64,000 nucleotides of DNA. Origin: Sinonovacula constricta (Eukaryota > Mollusca > Bivalvia > Cardiida > Solecurtidae). A program made the translations under genes and the position numbers. Below the pieces are notes generated by a model, which was not told the DNA's origin, searched no databases, and saw only the letters and a program-made list of their open reading frames with translations. Shown in pieces: positions 35,715 to 46,935 of the stretch (positions are counted from its first letter, which is position 1; every line of letters begins with the position of its first letter). The DNA is taken from contig CM017559.1 of NCBI GenBank assembly GCA_007844125.1, positions 34,129,363-34,193,362 of the forward strand, in the 5' to 3' direction.

Positions 35715-36008
35715 CCAGACCTGGTAGCGCAATCGGTAGAGCGTCGGCGCCAGGTACGGAAGGCCCCGGGTTCGATCCCGTTAAAATGGTAGTGGTATAG
35801 CTCCCTTGCTAACGCTCAAGCAAATATAAGGGTAGTTCCACAATTGGTTGGCCTGGTGTGAGGATAATGTGACTGGTAGTGGTATCATGCCAGGTGTTCA
35901 CGGCATGCTATATACAGTGAAGGAAGCAGTATATCTGTTTCAAGTGGACACGGTCTCCAGATAACTGAAATACTGTTGGTGCGACGATAAACCAATAAAC
36001 AAACAAAC
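35715..36008 (+). mobile_element. SINE-A copy A16 with perfect 15-bp target duplication
   Basis: Plus-strand SINE-A: box A GGTAGCGCAATCGGTAGAGC, box B GGTTCGATCCC, tail ACCAATAAACAAACAAAC. GAACACTAGATTTTA flanks it exactly (35700-35714 and 36009-36023). The unmutated duplication points to one of the younger insertions; a segment after box B is deleted (CCCG joined to TTAAAATGG). Confidence 0.93.
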
Positions 36009-36106
36009 GAACACTAGATTTTATTGTTACTTTTGATTGGATGCTGAGATATAATGTGAACATACTGAACGTCACAAGAGTGTGATCAATTTTCGTTTGA
36101 AAATTT

Positions 36107-36126
36107 AAAAGCGTCGCGACGCTTTT
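36107..36126. repeat. Perfect 20-bp palindrome
   Basis: AAAAGCGTCGCGACGCTTTT is self-complementary over its whole length, in otherwise AT-rich DNA, 20 bp before TIR element G2. Confidence 0.8.
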
Positions 36127-36146
36127 CAACTTTCCTCAGCATTTAA

Positions 36147-36714
36147 AAGGTGGTAACCGACAGTTTGACTGTATTAAATATATGTACAAATATCCATGTG
36201 TGTGGGAAATATGTAATTATTTCTTCATAAACAATTAAATACATCTAAGTGAAAGCGATTTTAAAGATTGCCGCAATTTCTAGTACAAATCGTGACTAAA
36301 CCATATGTTTGTAGCAAAATCTTAACCATGTTTTGGTAAATTTTAAATTTGAAACATGCATATACTGTATATACCTTAGTCTAAAAATACGATTGGGAAC
36401 ATTGTCTGAATCGTTTGACAGTACAAATCGTTAAAAATTGCGTTAAATGTTCATTATTTCCAAGTCTAAAAATAAACATAGGTGTTTCATCTAAAAATAG
36501 ATATGGACATCAGAGCGGATTGCCCGTATGATAATATAACGCGATCTCAAAAGTAAGTAATCACGCGTTTTTCTTAGTTTATAAAATAGCTAACTGTGAG
36601 GTATGGCTGTGATATATAGATTACATTTCACACTGATTAAGGACATCAATAAACATCATTTCGCTTTTTTTTTTCGAAAAGAAAAAAAAATGATCCAAAC
36701 TCCCGGATAGCACC
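36147..36714 (-). mobile_element. Family G TIR element, copy G2
   Basis: Left TTAA (36143-36146) then AAGGTGGTAACCGACAG; right end CCCGGATAGCACCTT. The right target copy is mutated (TTGA). Longest copy, about 570 bp; it includes an A/T foldback at 36667-36690. Confidence 0.72.
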
Positions 36715-36719
36715 TTGAA

Positions 36720-37264
36720 GCTTCAAAACTAAGTTGTGGAACTGCGCATGCGGAATCGTATGACGTCAGTCGGAAATCGTACACAAAGACTAGATAGTTG
36801 CTGCTTCAAGATTAAAATAATATAAATAACCTCGAGATTATATACCTATTTCCCCTTTTTCTTTTGTAAAACAAAGTACTATGCTAGTGTATACGAAACA
36901 TCATATTCTGTGATAATTTTCACGGCACTTTTATGTCGGACATAATATCCCCTTTAGATTCGTTAGTTTCTCCCATTCTTCACGTCTGCAATAAAAAGAA
37001 AAAATCAAACGCACTGTTTGGGTGTAGGTTTCCTATGTTCTTGTAATTTACATGCAACACATACACCACGGCAGGAGTGTATGACAAAATGCCACATTCT
37101 GTAATGAGGTGTTTATTCCTTCCACGTAATATTCTTTATTTGTTGAGTTTAAGCATGTCATGGTATTTTGTATTCTGTAAGATCCTTTAAAAATATAGCA
37201 AGACAAACAAGCTACACGTACAAGAGTAACCACGTCAAGTTCCGTCCCATCTCCAATCACCCTC
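36720..37264. other. No recognisable feature
   Basis: AT-rich spacer. Confidence 0.35.
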
Positions 37265-37400
37265 GAAAACAAAGCAAAACAACAACAAACAAAAAAACCC
37301 AACACAAAACAACAACAACAACAACAACAAAACAATAAAAAAGCAAAAAAAAAAAAAAACACAACAAAAAACAACAACAACAACAACAAAAAACCCTTAA
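37265..37400. repeat. (CAA)n low-complexity tract
   Basis: Imperfect CAA and A-rich repeats; open frames in both directions across it are artefacts. Confidence 0.85.
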
Positions 37401-37526
37401 GAAACAAACAGAACAAATTCCCCTCAACTCACGAGAAAACACAAACTTTTTCAACTATTTCCTTCCCTCGCAGACGTAAAGCATAAAGGCGTTGTTGTTA
37501 AGATCCGGGAGGGAGTTGTGTGTGTG

Positions 37527-37550
37527 GGGGGGGGGGGGGGGGGGGGGGGA
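37527..37550. repeat. Poly-G run
   Basis: Over 20 consecutive G residues following GTGTGTG; could form quadruplex structures. Confidence 0.85.
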
Positions 37551-37925
37551 ATAAATTGTTTGTTGCAAACCAGGACGTCTTTTTCTCAAGAGTTATTGCT
37601 TAACAAATCATTTGGACATTTCGCTTGCATGAAATTTAATTATAAATACACATATACAGTAATGAATGAATTTCTCAAGAGATAACTGTAACATGTAGTA
37701 TATATATTAATAAACAACACCTAACATCACTTAGCAGAACTACCTACATATACGTATATATACAGTCATTTCTTGGTAATGGTGTAATGTACTGACATTT
37801 CGCGGTTTACTTTTAAAAATGGAACACACTTACCTAGTGATCTTCTTAGCTGAATGTATCAGCTTAGTCATTTTATACTATTTAATTAACAACGTAATTC
37901 AGTAACGTCTTAACATTGTTATAGG

Positions 37926-38205
37926 TATGGAATGGGATTAGCCGGCATTTTTACCGATACTGTGCAGCGACATTTCTGTCATTATAGCACAGGGGCACTT
38001 ATGACGTGCCCAGGGACTGAACCCGACCGGTCCATTATACCGACACCGACGAGTCAGGCGTAATGCTGTCCACTTAGCCCCGAGCGTTAGGAGGAAAAGC
38101 ACTTCTACCAACTTTAAAGTCTTTGGTTTGACCTGGCCGGGTTTTAACCCACGACCTCCCGACCCGCAAGCCGACACTCTACCACTTGAGCTATTGCGGC
38201 CGGTA
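37926..38205 (-). mobile_element. SINE-B copy B10 (full length)
   Basis: Complete tail, body, box B (GGTTAAAACCC on minus) and box A (ATAGCTCAAGTGGTAGAG). Confidence 0.88.
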
Positions 38206-38936
38206 AACATGGTCAGATTGTGTGTATCAAAGCGAATGCTGGTTTTTATAGCTCTTGCTTTAATAAGACTTTGATAGATGAATACTTTCTTTATAGTTAT
38301 ACAAAAATACTTGACGACACAGTAAAAACGTAAAATGGTCGCCATTCTGTCAGCGAGTTAGTAATCAGCGCTCAACCCAGCTCATCCGTTTCTTGTATAG
38401 GCAATAAAGATGTCTACGTTTCCAGTGATAAATTCATGTAAACATTGAAATGAAAAACATGTATGCAGAAACTGATCCAATGAGTCATATAAATCAACTG
38501 CATAAATTGGTTAAATTTGCAATAGGGTGTAATATTCGTGGTTAGCTTTACATTGTCAGTATTGGATATTCGTTATATTACTATTATAAGTAATTGTCTA
38601 TCATGTACATAGACAGGTAATCATACAAAAACAATAATCAAATCGTCTAAACATACAATATGTTAAAAATGTAATGATTTCTTAATACATATAGTATTTA
38701 GATTCTGTTTTATCACATAGTACTATAATGTACTGCGCAAATCGTACTAATGTTATATATTTTATGCTATATTCCAACCGTATTAAGACATAATACAAGA
38801 ATGGTTTGTAAATACAAATTTTAAAACAGTTTGTAAAAATTTACATCTCAGCGTTCTTCGATTGCAAGGGGCGTAATCATTATACAACTGAACTACTTTT
38901 TTGACACACTTCCCTCCCTTTATACGCACAAGACCA
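38206..38936. other. No gene recognised
   Basis: AT-rich spacer. Confidence 0.35.
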
Positions 38937-39437
38937 ATGGTATACTGGAAGAGTCACCGACTTGTAACAACTCTGGCTGCTTAGTCTCTCACCGCGTGAA
39001 TTCGAGTCACGGTTGGGGCCAAGGACTTAATATGGGAAGGTATTTGTTTATTTGTTTGTTTATTGGGTTTATTGTCCCACCAACAGTGTTTCAATTATCT
39101 TGAGATGGTGTCAACTTGAAGTAGATATAGTGCTGCCTTCACTGTGTCAAATTATCCTGACACCCGGGCCAACCAGTCGTGGAACTGCCCTCATATTTGC
39201 CTGAGCGATATCAGGGGAGCTATACCACTACCATTTTTCAATGACTTTGGTATGTCGCGGCCAGGGATCGAACCCGGAACCCCCCGCACCTGGACCCGAC
39301 GCCCTATCGATTGAGCTACCAGGTCCGTTGGAGAAGGTATTCCTGCTGAGCTACGGCGCACCCTGGGTTCTACCCAGACATTTGTTTGGAGTCTTTCATC
39401 ATTTTCTTTCTGGACCTCGCAATTATGACCATAGCTA
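38937..39437 (+). mobile_element. SINE-C copy C8, split by SINE-A copy A17
   Basis: Left half 38937-39044 (GAGTCACCGACTTGTAAC to GGGAAGGTATT), right half 39333-39437 (CTACGGCGCACCCTGGGTTC onward). One SINE-C interrupted by a SINE-A. Confidence 0.85.
39045..39332 (-). mobile_element. SINE-A copy A17 nested in SINE-C
   Basis: Flanked by the 9-bp direct repeat GAAGGTATT (39036-39044 and 39333-39341). Box A and box B are recognisable; part of the body around GCATGCCGTG is deleted. Confidence 0.88.
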
Positions 39438-39722
39438 CACATGTATGCCGGTTATGTAACATAACATAACCAACAAGTAATAACTGCGCAATTCCTTTAC
39501 ATGCATCCGGTATCTCGAGCTTCTAATTTGTTCTAATTTTAATTAATTAATAAAGAAAACTTGCAGAAAACAATTGGCAAGTAATCACAAGCTGAGATAC
39601 AAATGCATTTTCCCAAAGCATCGCGACTGATATAAAATTACAAAATAAAAGCCAAATTGTATGTTATTACCGCAACTGTATTTAGCATGCATGGTATTAA
39701 CACGTGTTTTTTTATCCTTTTC

Positions 39723-39951
39723 AATGGTTAATTGGTTAGTTTGTTGTTAAGTCGATCGCTCTTTTAATGATCATTCAAATATCCATGTAAGATTTTGTCC
39801 CCTTGAAGCAGATATAGTGCTGCATTTTATATGTAGAGCATGCCGTGAACACCTGGAATGGTATCACATCCAGTTCCATTAACCTGACACAGTAATGAGT
39901 TTTCTTAATTTTTTTTAATTTGCTTGAGCGTCGGCAAGGAGGCACAACCAG
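39723..39951 (-). mobile_element. SINE-A copy A18 (old, diverged)
   Basis: CCTTGAAGCAGATATAGTGC, GCATGCCGTGAACACCTGG and TTTGCTTGAGCG survive; the head is gone. Confidence 0.75.
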
Positions 39952-40849
39952 ATCATAGTGTCAATAACGATCGGTCTGTTGAAAGCACTCCAGTGGTTAT
40001 GGACACGAAATACTTACAAACATTACTGACACTTAAACGTTTTACACAAAGATGGTAATGCCTGTGTGTATATTAGTGTACTTTACTTTGTATCTATAAA
40101 CGTTTATTTATTAAAAACAACATCTTTTTATTCATACAGGGAACTATTTTACAACGCGGAAGCAGAAATCCCTAAATTCGGTTAGCGGTAAAGTGTCATA
40201 GCGAAGACGTAAATGAGGTCGGTTGACTTCACCGTCGATGCATAAAATGCTATTTTCAACAGATCAAGTGCGTAACAGGCCAGGTTTTAACCCGCAGCCT
40301 CCCAAATCAGAAGCAGACACTTGACTGATTTTCTTTCTAGTTCCTAATTTATTGTTTGAGAATTCGGTTAAAGTAAGCATAGAAGACCCACTGATGTGAA
40401 ACAGGATAGTGACATGACAAAACATATTATTAAGCCTCAACACTTCCTAATTTGCATGCATGCCATACATATTAATGAGTTTGATGCTGGTTCCACATCA
40501 CGCAATCGACATATTTCATTTCCTATATCAATTTCATTGTACTAGTGTCTGCAATACAAGTATTTGATTCTGAAAGCGTTATCCTATTGTAAGAAACAAG
40601 CAAACTGTCTGGTCTGGGGCATAATTCAAGAATTCAGTACAAAACATAGACACATCATACAAACGCATTTGCACGTTTACGCTGCTCAAAAGCAAAAAAA
40701 AAAGGGTAGAAATTGAAAAGGGTGTATATAATGTATTCCAAGAGGCGAAAGAGTATATAATTTTTTGACAACAACAACAACAACAGCAAACATCAAAACT
40801 AACAACAAAACAAAAAACACATTGAGCTTTGAGCAAAGTTTCTTTATGA
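39952..40849. other. No gene; one SINE-B head scrap
   Basis: At 40274-40321 GGCCAGGTTTTAACCCGCAG and the following bases resemble a SINE-B head without body. The rest is AT-rich, with a CAA tract at 40770-40820. Confidence 0.4.
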
Positions 40850-41009
40850 CAAATGTCTGGGTAGAACCACCGGCGCACCGCAGGTCAGCTGGAAGACCTT
40901 TTCACAGTTAGTCGTTCGCCCCGAACGGGATTCGAACCCGCACAGTGGGAGGCTAAGCAGTCAGAGGTGTTATAAGTCGGCGACTCTACCACTTCGCGAC
41001 GGGCGGCCC
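40850..41009 (-). mobile_element. SINE-C copy C9 (3'-truncated)
   Basis: Head with box A and box B (GGGTTCGAATCCCG) and the first half of the body; it stops at GACAAATGTCTGGGTAG. Confidence 0.85.
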
Positions 41010-41360
41010 CACGAATAATTTTGGTCTACTTTATGCCATTGTATGTGTCATGGATTTGTTTTCATGTCAAGGACTTTTAGCTAATACACATTCGTCACAA
41101 GACTTGCTTGCTGTCTTCAACTGAGCCTGGCATACCAATAAAGCGAGTTAATGCAATTCATTAGTCGCAATTTGTGCTGTTAGATGTATCACGCATACAT
41201 GTTGTGTATTAGACAAATCGAAAGCAGAGTGGAGACTCGATTTGGAAGATTCAGATCAATAGAAGCTGCATTTAGCGGTGGTATTAGACAGTTTTTGAAC
41301 CAATTTTGTTCTTAAATAACATATAATGTAATGTTTCTTAAAAAGATCTCGAATTCTGTT

Positions 41361-41644
41361 GATGGGATTGGGATGGGATTTGCCGGTAATTTTGCCAATA
41401 CTGTGCAGCGACATTTCTATCAATATAGCACAGGGCCACTTATGAGGTGCCCGGGGACTGAACCCGGTCCATTATACTGACACCGACGAGTCAGGCGTAA
41501 TGTTGACCCCTTAACCCCGAACGTTAAGAGGCAAGCCACTACTACCAACTTTAAAGTTTTTGGTTCGACGCGGCCGGGGTTAGAACCCAAGAAACTCTCG
41601 ATCCACAAGCCGACGCTCTACCACCTGAGCTATTGCGGCCGGTT
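41361..41644 (-). mobile_element. SINE-B copy B11 nested in G3
   Basis: Full-length head and body. TTCTGTT at 41354-41360 and 41645-41651 is the target duplication within G3. Confidence 0.88.
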
Positions 41645-41772
41645 GTTCTGTTTATGAATGTCCTACATTTATGTGAAAAGTGAAGCACAACACCTCATTC
41701 GTCCTTACAAATACATGGATGTATTTCCTACCCGAGTCCCGCTGCACAGTTGCCTATCTTAAACTAAGAAAA

Positions 41773-42244
41773 CAAAGCCGAGACTGAAGCCTCAATGAAG
41801 GCAGTTTCAATAATTGAAGACTCAACAGAAGCCGCATCTGCGGTGGTCTTCCTGCGGCCAAGTCTGTCATGGAAGCTTTGACCAACAACAAGCCACCACA
41901 TCTAGCTAATGCATTGCAACAACTCAGTAACATCTGCAATATGACCCTTCAGTGGATTTAAGCCCATTATGGAGTGGCCGGAAATGAAGAAGCAGACAAA
42001 ATGGCAAAGCTATGAGCACAGTCCGAGTAACAATTGGTACACGTGGGCTTTAAGGAGAAAGTACATGTAACCATCATCAAATCACTAGCCAGACCAAGAC
42101 AGGTAGCAGACGCCTAACCTGTCCTGAGCAGAACAGGTGATTATGGTCAGACTTCTCTCAGGACACAACATATTTGATGCCCGCACGTACAAAAATACAG
42201 ACAAGTCCCATCACCGACCTGTCCGTATGGTACCAGACCATATA
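41773..42244 (+). pseudogene. LINE RNase H domain remnant nested in G3
   Basis: The plus-strand frame reads VMEALTNNKPPHLANALQQL, then LQWI, a stop, AHYGVAGNEEADKMAKL. The block W-I-x-A-H-x-G-V-x-G-N-E-x-A-D is the C-terminal motif of retroelement RNase H. Downstream, VIMVRLLSGHNIFDARTYK resembles the conserved region after RNase H in I/Jockey/R1-group LINEs. Several stops and at least one frameshift make it dead. Its limits were set by the flanking G3 sequence. Confidence 0.75.
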
Positions 42245-42475
42245 AGATGACGTTATATCGTCATCCGGGAAATACGGTCTATTTTTAACAGAAATCCCCA
42301 TATTGCATATTTATTGATTTAAAAGGAATACTTATTTAGAGAGATTTATTTATCGAGTCATACCGTCCAACAATTAAGACAGTTTTCCAAATAGACTAAA
42401 ATTAAATGAAGTATGAGTTTATGTAGAAATAGTATCAGTCTCGACAAACAGGGTAAGATACTGTTACACTGTTGT

Positions 42476-42849
42476 TGTTTTCTAATTAAGGTAATACAAT
42501 GCATAGTTGATATTTAATGGTAGTTTCGATATTAGCCAGGGTATAAATGATAGTGCTTCATTGTTTATGTTTATTTTTATGGACATAAGTAAATTGTAAA
42601 CATTATGTTTTTTTTCATATATACACTTTTTATAAATTATACATGCCGAAATTGTTTTTATAAAAGTAAAAATTTCTTTGTCATCGATATTGAAAATAAT
42701 ATATTCCTCCACATTTTTCTAATTATATTATTCTTACTTTCAACCACATGTAACGACCCTCTTTTTTACGCATACAATTGCCCGATGGGTTTTATATAAA
42801 GTGCAAAGTAAACATATTGATAGTTTACCGTGAAGTGGGAGGCATGTTT
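42476..42849. other. No recognisable feature
   Basis: AT-rich spacer. Confidence 0.35.
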
Positions 42850-42960
42850 GAACATCGGATATTCCATTCGTCATTTCACTTGAGAAAGTTGATCGAATCA
42901 GAAAGATGAAACTATTCTGACAGGATGCAAACAACGATGTCGGCAGTTGATGCGTCTTTT
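42850..42960 (+). repeat. Low-copy repeat family K, copy K1
   Basis: Matches 57755-57870: GAGAAAGTTGATCGAATCAG and CTGACAGGATGCAAAC are conserved in order. Confidence 0.55.
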
Positions 42961-43141
42961 ATTTATTTTTATTATTGATTTTTTTCTCTTTCCATGGCAA
43001 AAGGAAACTGTTCCACGGAAAAAAGAAACGGAACATTAGAATTCGTGTAAAAAATAAAACAGAAAAAATAGAAAGGGATGTTTATGACGTTACAAAATTA
43101 GAAACTCAGCGATCAAGTTAGGTGTAGGTGTATTTTAACCA

Positions 43142-43371
43142 GAATGGGATTTGGGATTGGATTTGCCGGCATTTTTTCCCGATTCTGTGCAGCGACATTT
43201 CTATCATTATAGCACCTGGGCACTTATGACGTGCCCAGGGACTGAACCCGGCCGGTCCATTATACTGACACCGACGAGTCAGGCGTAATGCTGTCCTCTT
43301 AGCCCCAAGCCTTAGGAGGGCAGCCACTACTTCTAACTTTAAAGTCTTTGGTTTGATCCGGTCGGGGTATT
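43142..43371 (-). mobile_element. SINE-B copy B12 (head truncated)
   Basis: Tail and body to GGTTTGATCCGGTCGGGG; box B is cut and box A absent. It abuts TIR element G4. Confidence 0.83.
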
Positions 43372-43378
43372 TAGGCAA

Positions 43379-43793
43379 AATTTATACACAAACTCATACT
43401 TTATTCCAAGTTCAGATGACTTTGAACATTACCCCCAACTGTTAGACGGTTTATAACGTGAAACAAAAAGCTCTAAGTGCTCATTCTTTCCAGACCCTAA
43501 AAAAATCACGATGGGGAGTTTTGCAAACAATAATATCGACGTCAGGGCGAATTACCCGGACGATGCTATAACGCGCCCACACGTGTTTGTCATAGCTTAA
43601 AAAAAACAGCTATATGTGCAGCATGGCTCAGATATGAAATATAAGTTTGTAATGTCGAGGAGGGTGTTAATCTCCAGGTCTTGCATACATGTAGGCTATC
43701 AGTAAAAAGCATTTTGCTGGACCTTTTCGCATTAAGTAGTTTATATGGTTGTTTCAGATAAAAAAAATCTGGTTTAAACTATCGGATACCACC
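43379..43793 (-). mobile_element. Family G TIR element, copy G4 (left end lost)
   Basis: Right end ATCGGATACCACCT followed by CTAA (decayed TTAA). Body in reverse orientation to G1: ATCGACGTCAGGGCGAATTA, CAGCATGGCTCAGATATG. The left 60 bp or so is replaced by B12. Confidence 0.7.
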
Positions 43794-43995
43794 TCTAATT
43801 GGAGCCTGTCTTTTTTGTTTCGGAAGCAAAAAAAACGGCTTATCTTAAAACCAGGTGCAAAGTCATTATGTTTATTATGATTTCTGTTGTAAGAATGTAA
43901 AATTAAGCTTTTGTTGTTTCTCCTCCAACGCTTTGCCTGGCAGGAGATAGCGTCTTTTTGATCTGCTTTCAGAACAACAGCTGTAGGCCATTGGT

Positions 43996-44303
43996 TGTTT
44001 GTTTATTGGGTTTATCGTCCCATCATAGGTATTCCAGTTATCTGGAGTACGGTGTCCACTTGAAGCAGATATAATACTGCCTTAACTGTGTATAGCATGC
44101 CGTGAACACCTGACAAGATACCACACCCAGTCACATGATCCTAATACCAGGCCCACCAGTCGTGGAACTACCCTTATATTTGCTTGAGCGTCACCAGGCT
44201 ATTCGACTACCATTTTAACGACATTGGTATATCGCGGCCCGGGATCGAACCCGGGGCCTCTCTTCCTGGAGCCGACGTTCAACCGATTATGCTACAAGTT
44301 CCG
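43996..44303 (-). mobile_element. SINE-A copy A19
   Basis: Full-length, box B perfect (GGTTCGATCCCGG on minus), box A slightly changed. Confidence 0.88.
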
Positions 44304-45044
44304 ACATAATCCATTGAAAAAAGATATCTAATGCAGAAATATGTCACTGTTTTCATTTTCTGCCAAAAAGATTCTTTAAAAAGTTAATTGCTTATACAAG
44401 TTCACTAAACCAACACAGAAGCATAGTCTTGTATACATATTCAATTAAAACTTAATTAGCAATTCCTATACCAATTATAGTTTGTTATTATTTTCAGATG
44501 ATAAGCTCTTGATGCATGTGGTAAATAAAGAAGCACTACATCATAACAAAGAAAGCATAAACTACTGTCAGTTTTTCTTGTGCAATTTACAACACCATGA
44601 TAGGTGACGTCAATAATGAATGGTTCCAAAACATTTGGTCAAGTCTGTTTACATGAACTGGCTTAACCAATAAGTCTGACTATAAAGCACGTGGTAAATT
44701 GTTGATCTATTCTACACAACAGATTATGTTTTTTATATACTGTTTGTGAGCTCTCGAAGAGGTCGTAAATAGAAACTGTCACAATAACAACGCCGAAAAG
44801 AGCTGCGTGCAAATTGCCGATCCTGGCACCAAAATGCTAATTTATAATACAACATATTTGTTTTTACTACATTAAGTAGGTTATTATTTGTTTACATTGG
44901 TACTTGCTGCAAAATGTAAAAAATATTGGACTAGTTTTAACGGTCTGCAGTCTTCCCTTGTCTAAGAACAGCGCCGAAAGTTTGCAATACCTCTCCAAAC
45001 GATTACAAAACGTAACGGAAAAGATGCAGTCTATGTTTACTCTT
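44304..45044. other. No gene recognised
   Basis: AT-rich spacer. Confidence 0.35.
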
Positions 45045-45145
45045 TACAGATAACACCTAAAGCACCTTTTGAAACGGAATAATAAAGGCAAATTGTGTGC
45101 ACCTGATATCATAACCAGAATAACCATCAACACATGGCTAATTAG
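45045..45145 (+). repeat. Direct duplication, left arm
   Basis: About 100 bp with ACACCTAAAGCACCTTTTG, GTGCACCTGATATCAT and CAACACATGGCTAAT; repeated at 45443-45545. Confidence 0.65.
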
Positions 45146-45146
45146 G

Positions 45147-45431
45147 GGCGGATCCAGAAAATTTTGATGGATGGTGATGGTGGTGGTGGTAGGTGGTGGG
45201 GGTGGGCGGTTGAAACAAGAGCCATTCAACTTTGTCGCAGTAAATACTAGATATATATACAAAGAAAGGGACCCTAACTTAGACGTAAGCAGTCAACAGA
45301 CAAAATTACATTAAAAGCTAAGTATTGTAAAGTGACATGTAAGTGTTTTCACAATATTACTCTTTTACCTGGTTAGTGGTAGGGATGCACCCCCACCCCC
45401 CGCCCCACACCCTCGCTGGATACATCTCTGA
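45147..45431 (+). mobile_element. hAT-like MITE family F, copy F5
   Basis: Left end AGGGGCGGATCCAGA and right end CGCTGGATACATCTCTG. Interior GGTGGT tract, TCGCAGTAAATACTAG, GCAGTCAACAGACAAAATT. Non-coding. Confidence 0.7.
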
Positions 45432-45442
45432 TGTTTAATCCT

Positions 45443-45545
45443 CACAGACCATACCTAAAGCCCTTTTTTCAAATGGATTTAAGTAAGAAGACAAATCTTG
45501 TGTACCTGATATTATGGACAGCATAATAACCAACACATGGTTAAT
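45443..45545 (+). repeat. Direct duplication, right arm
   Basis: Second copy of the 45045-45145 block: ATACCTAAAGCCCTTTTTTC, TGTGTACCTGATATTATG, CCAACACATGGTTAAT. Confidence 0.65.
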
Positions 45546-45837
45546 GTTTATTATATGGTTGAGTTTCAAAGGAAAAGTTGTGACAACAACTAACGAGTAT
45601 TCCTTTAAACCATGTACAAGTTATTATCTTTTAACAGCATTTCTGTTTTAAAATTGTTCAGAAAATACATTTAATATATTAAGATTATACTAATGTTTTT
45701 GTTGTTGTTGTTTTATTATCGTAATATGTTTATTGCAAGAATACGGAGTTTCTTTAAAAGACTTCCGGCAGACCAGCTTACAGCGTACATACAATACATG
45801 TACTTGTTTTGCTTTGTTTGTTTTCGAGTTACATTTT

Positions 45838-46050
45838 CATCGCAACAACCAATTATTATTATAGCGACGTCCATTTATTTTTGGTGGCAAAAGACCCTAG
45901 CCAAATGTCTGGGTAGAACCACCGACGCATTCGCAGGTCAGCTGGAATGACCTTCCCACATTAAGATCTTCGCTCCGAACGGGACTGAAACCCACGAGGT
46001 TGGAAGCTTAGCTGTCAGGGGAGTTACAAATCGACGACTCTGCCACCATT
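45838..46050 (-). mobile_element. SINE-C copy C10
   Basis: Near full-length, with box B damaged (ACTGAAACCC) and box A weak. Confidence 0.82.
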
Positions 46051-46397
46051 ACATACTCATAAAGAGGAGAATGACACATTTCTTGATCATGGAACATCTG
46101 TGACCGCATAACATACTTGCATCCGCATGCAAAAAAGGCACATAACGTTTATATGTTGACATAAATATCTGTTGTCTCAACATTTCTACACACGACAAAA
46201 ATGATACAATAAGACGCAAAAGCATGTTTGTCCCGTCTGCACTCTTGCAAGTTTTTAAACTTCACAATGTGTATATTAGCTTACCTGTAATTAAAGCAGG
46301 ACAAGTTACTACAAAGCGAATTCATCATTAAGTTATATACATACACTCATTCAGACTTAGTTGTGCCTGCACTAAACATAACTGATGCTGTTTTTGT
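46051..46397. other. No recognisable feature
   Basis: AT-rich spacer. Confidence 0.35.
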
Positions 46398-46613
46398 TAC
46401 ATCGCAGGATACAATTATGGTCATCATTGGCGATGTCTAGCTAATTATTGACGGAGGAAGACCTCAAACTTTATGTCTGTGTAGAACCAACGGCGCACCG
46501 CAGGTTAGCTGGAAAACCTCGCCACATGAAAGTTCTAGGTCCCGACCGGTACTCGAACCCACGCGTTGAGGCGCTGAGGAGTCAGCGACTCGAACCACTT
46601 GGCCACGGGCGCC
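46398..46613 (-). mobile_element. SINE-C copy C11 (second subfamily)
   Basis: Head on minus reads GCGCCCGTGGCCAAGTGG with box B GGGTTCGAGTACCG, the same head type as C6. Confidence 0.85.
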
Positions 46614-46674
46614 CAGCAGAACATATCAAGTAAGAGCTAGAATGCGAGACATTCCATAGAGAGAATGCGCTTTA

Positions 46675-46935
46675 AACAAGAAGATGTCTGTCTTGGGAAC
46701 TAAACACTCTCTTACACTGTCGATTAATTACATAAACATAACTGATAAGAAGTAAAGTATTTTTGCTACTTTTTATTTCTTTTTCTCTGCTACATCTGTA
46801 TTTACAATCTGCACTGCTGACATCGGTATACTCTGATTCTTTTGTTAAACAATACTTCGCCAAACAGCTGCGAATTCCTATAAATGCAAGATACTTTTTT
46901 ATAATTGCAAGCTACACATTATTGTTGCAAGCTAC
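46675..46935 (+). repeat. Low-copy repeat family I, copy I2
   Basis: Partner of I1 (4415-4655), same order of blocks and orientation. Confidence 0.55.

Larger units (their letters stand above)
41275..42475 (+). mobile_element. Family G TIR element, copy G3, interrupted twice
   Basis: The left end GCGGTGGTATTAGACAG sits after TTTA (a decayed TTAA). The left body is at 41275-41360, the middle at 41645-41772 (TGAAAAGTGAAGCACAACAC, ATTTCCTACCCGAGTCC), the right body at 42245-42475 (GTTATATCGTCATCCGG, TTTTTAACAGAAAT). The gaps are filled by SINE-B copy B11 and a LINE RNase H fragment. The right terminal repeat is not recognisable. Confidence 0.72.

Noticed and set aside
37048..37454. Phe/Cys-rich 122- and 65-codon frames
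   Set aside because: They lie across a (CAA)n tract and reflect composition, not coding.
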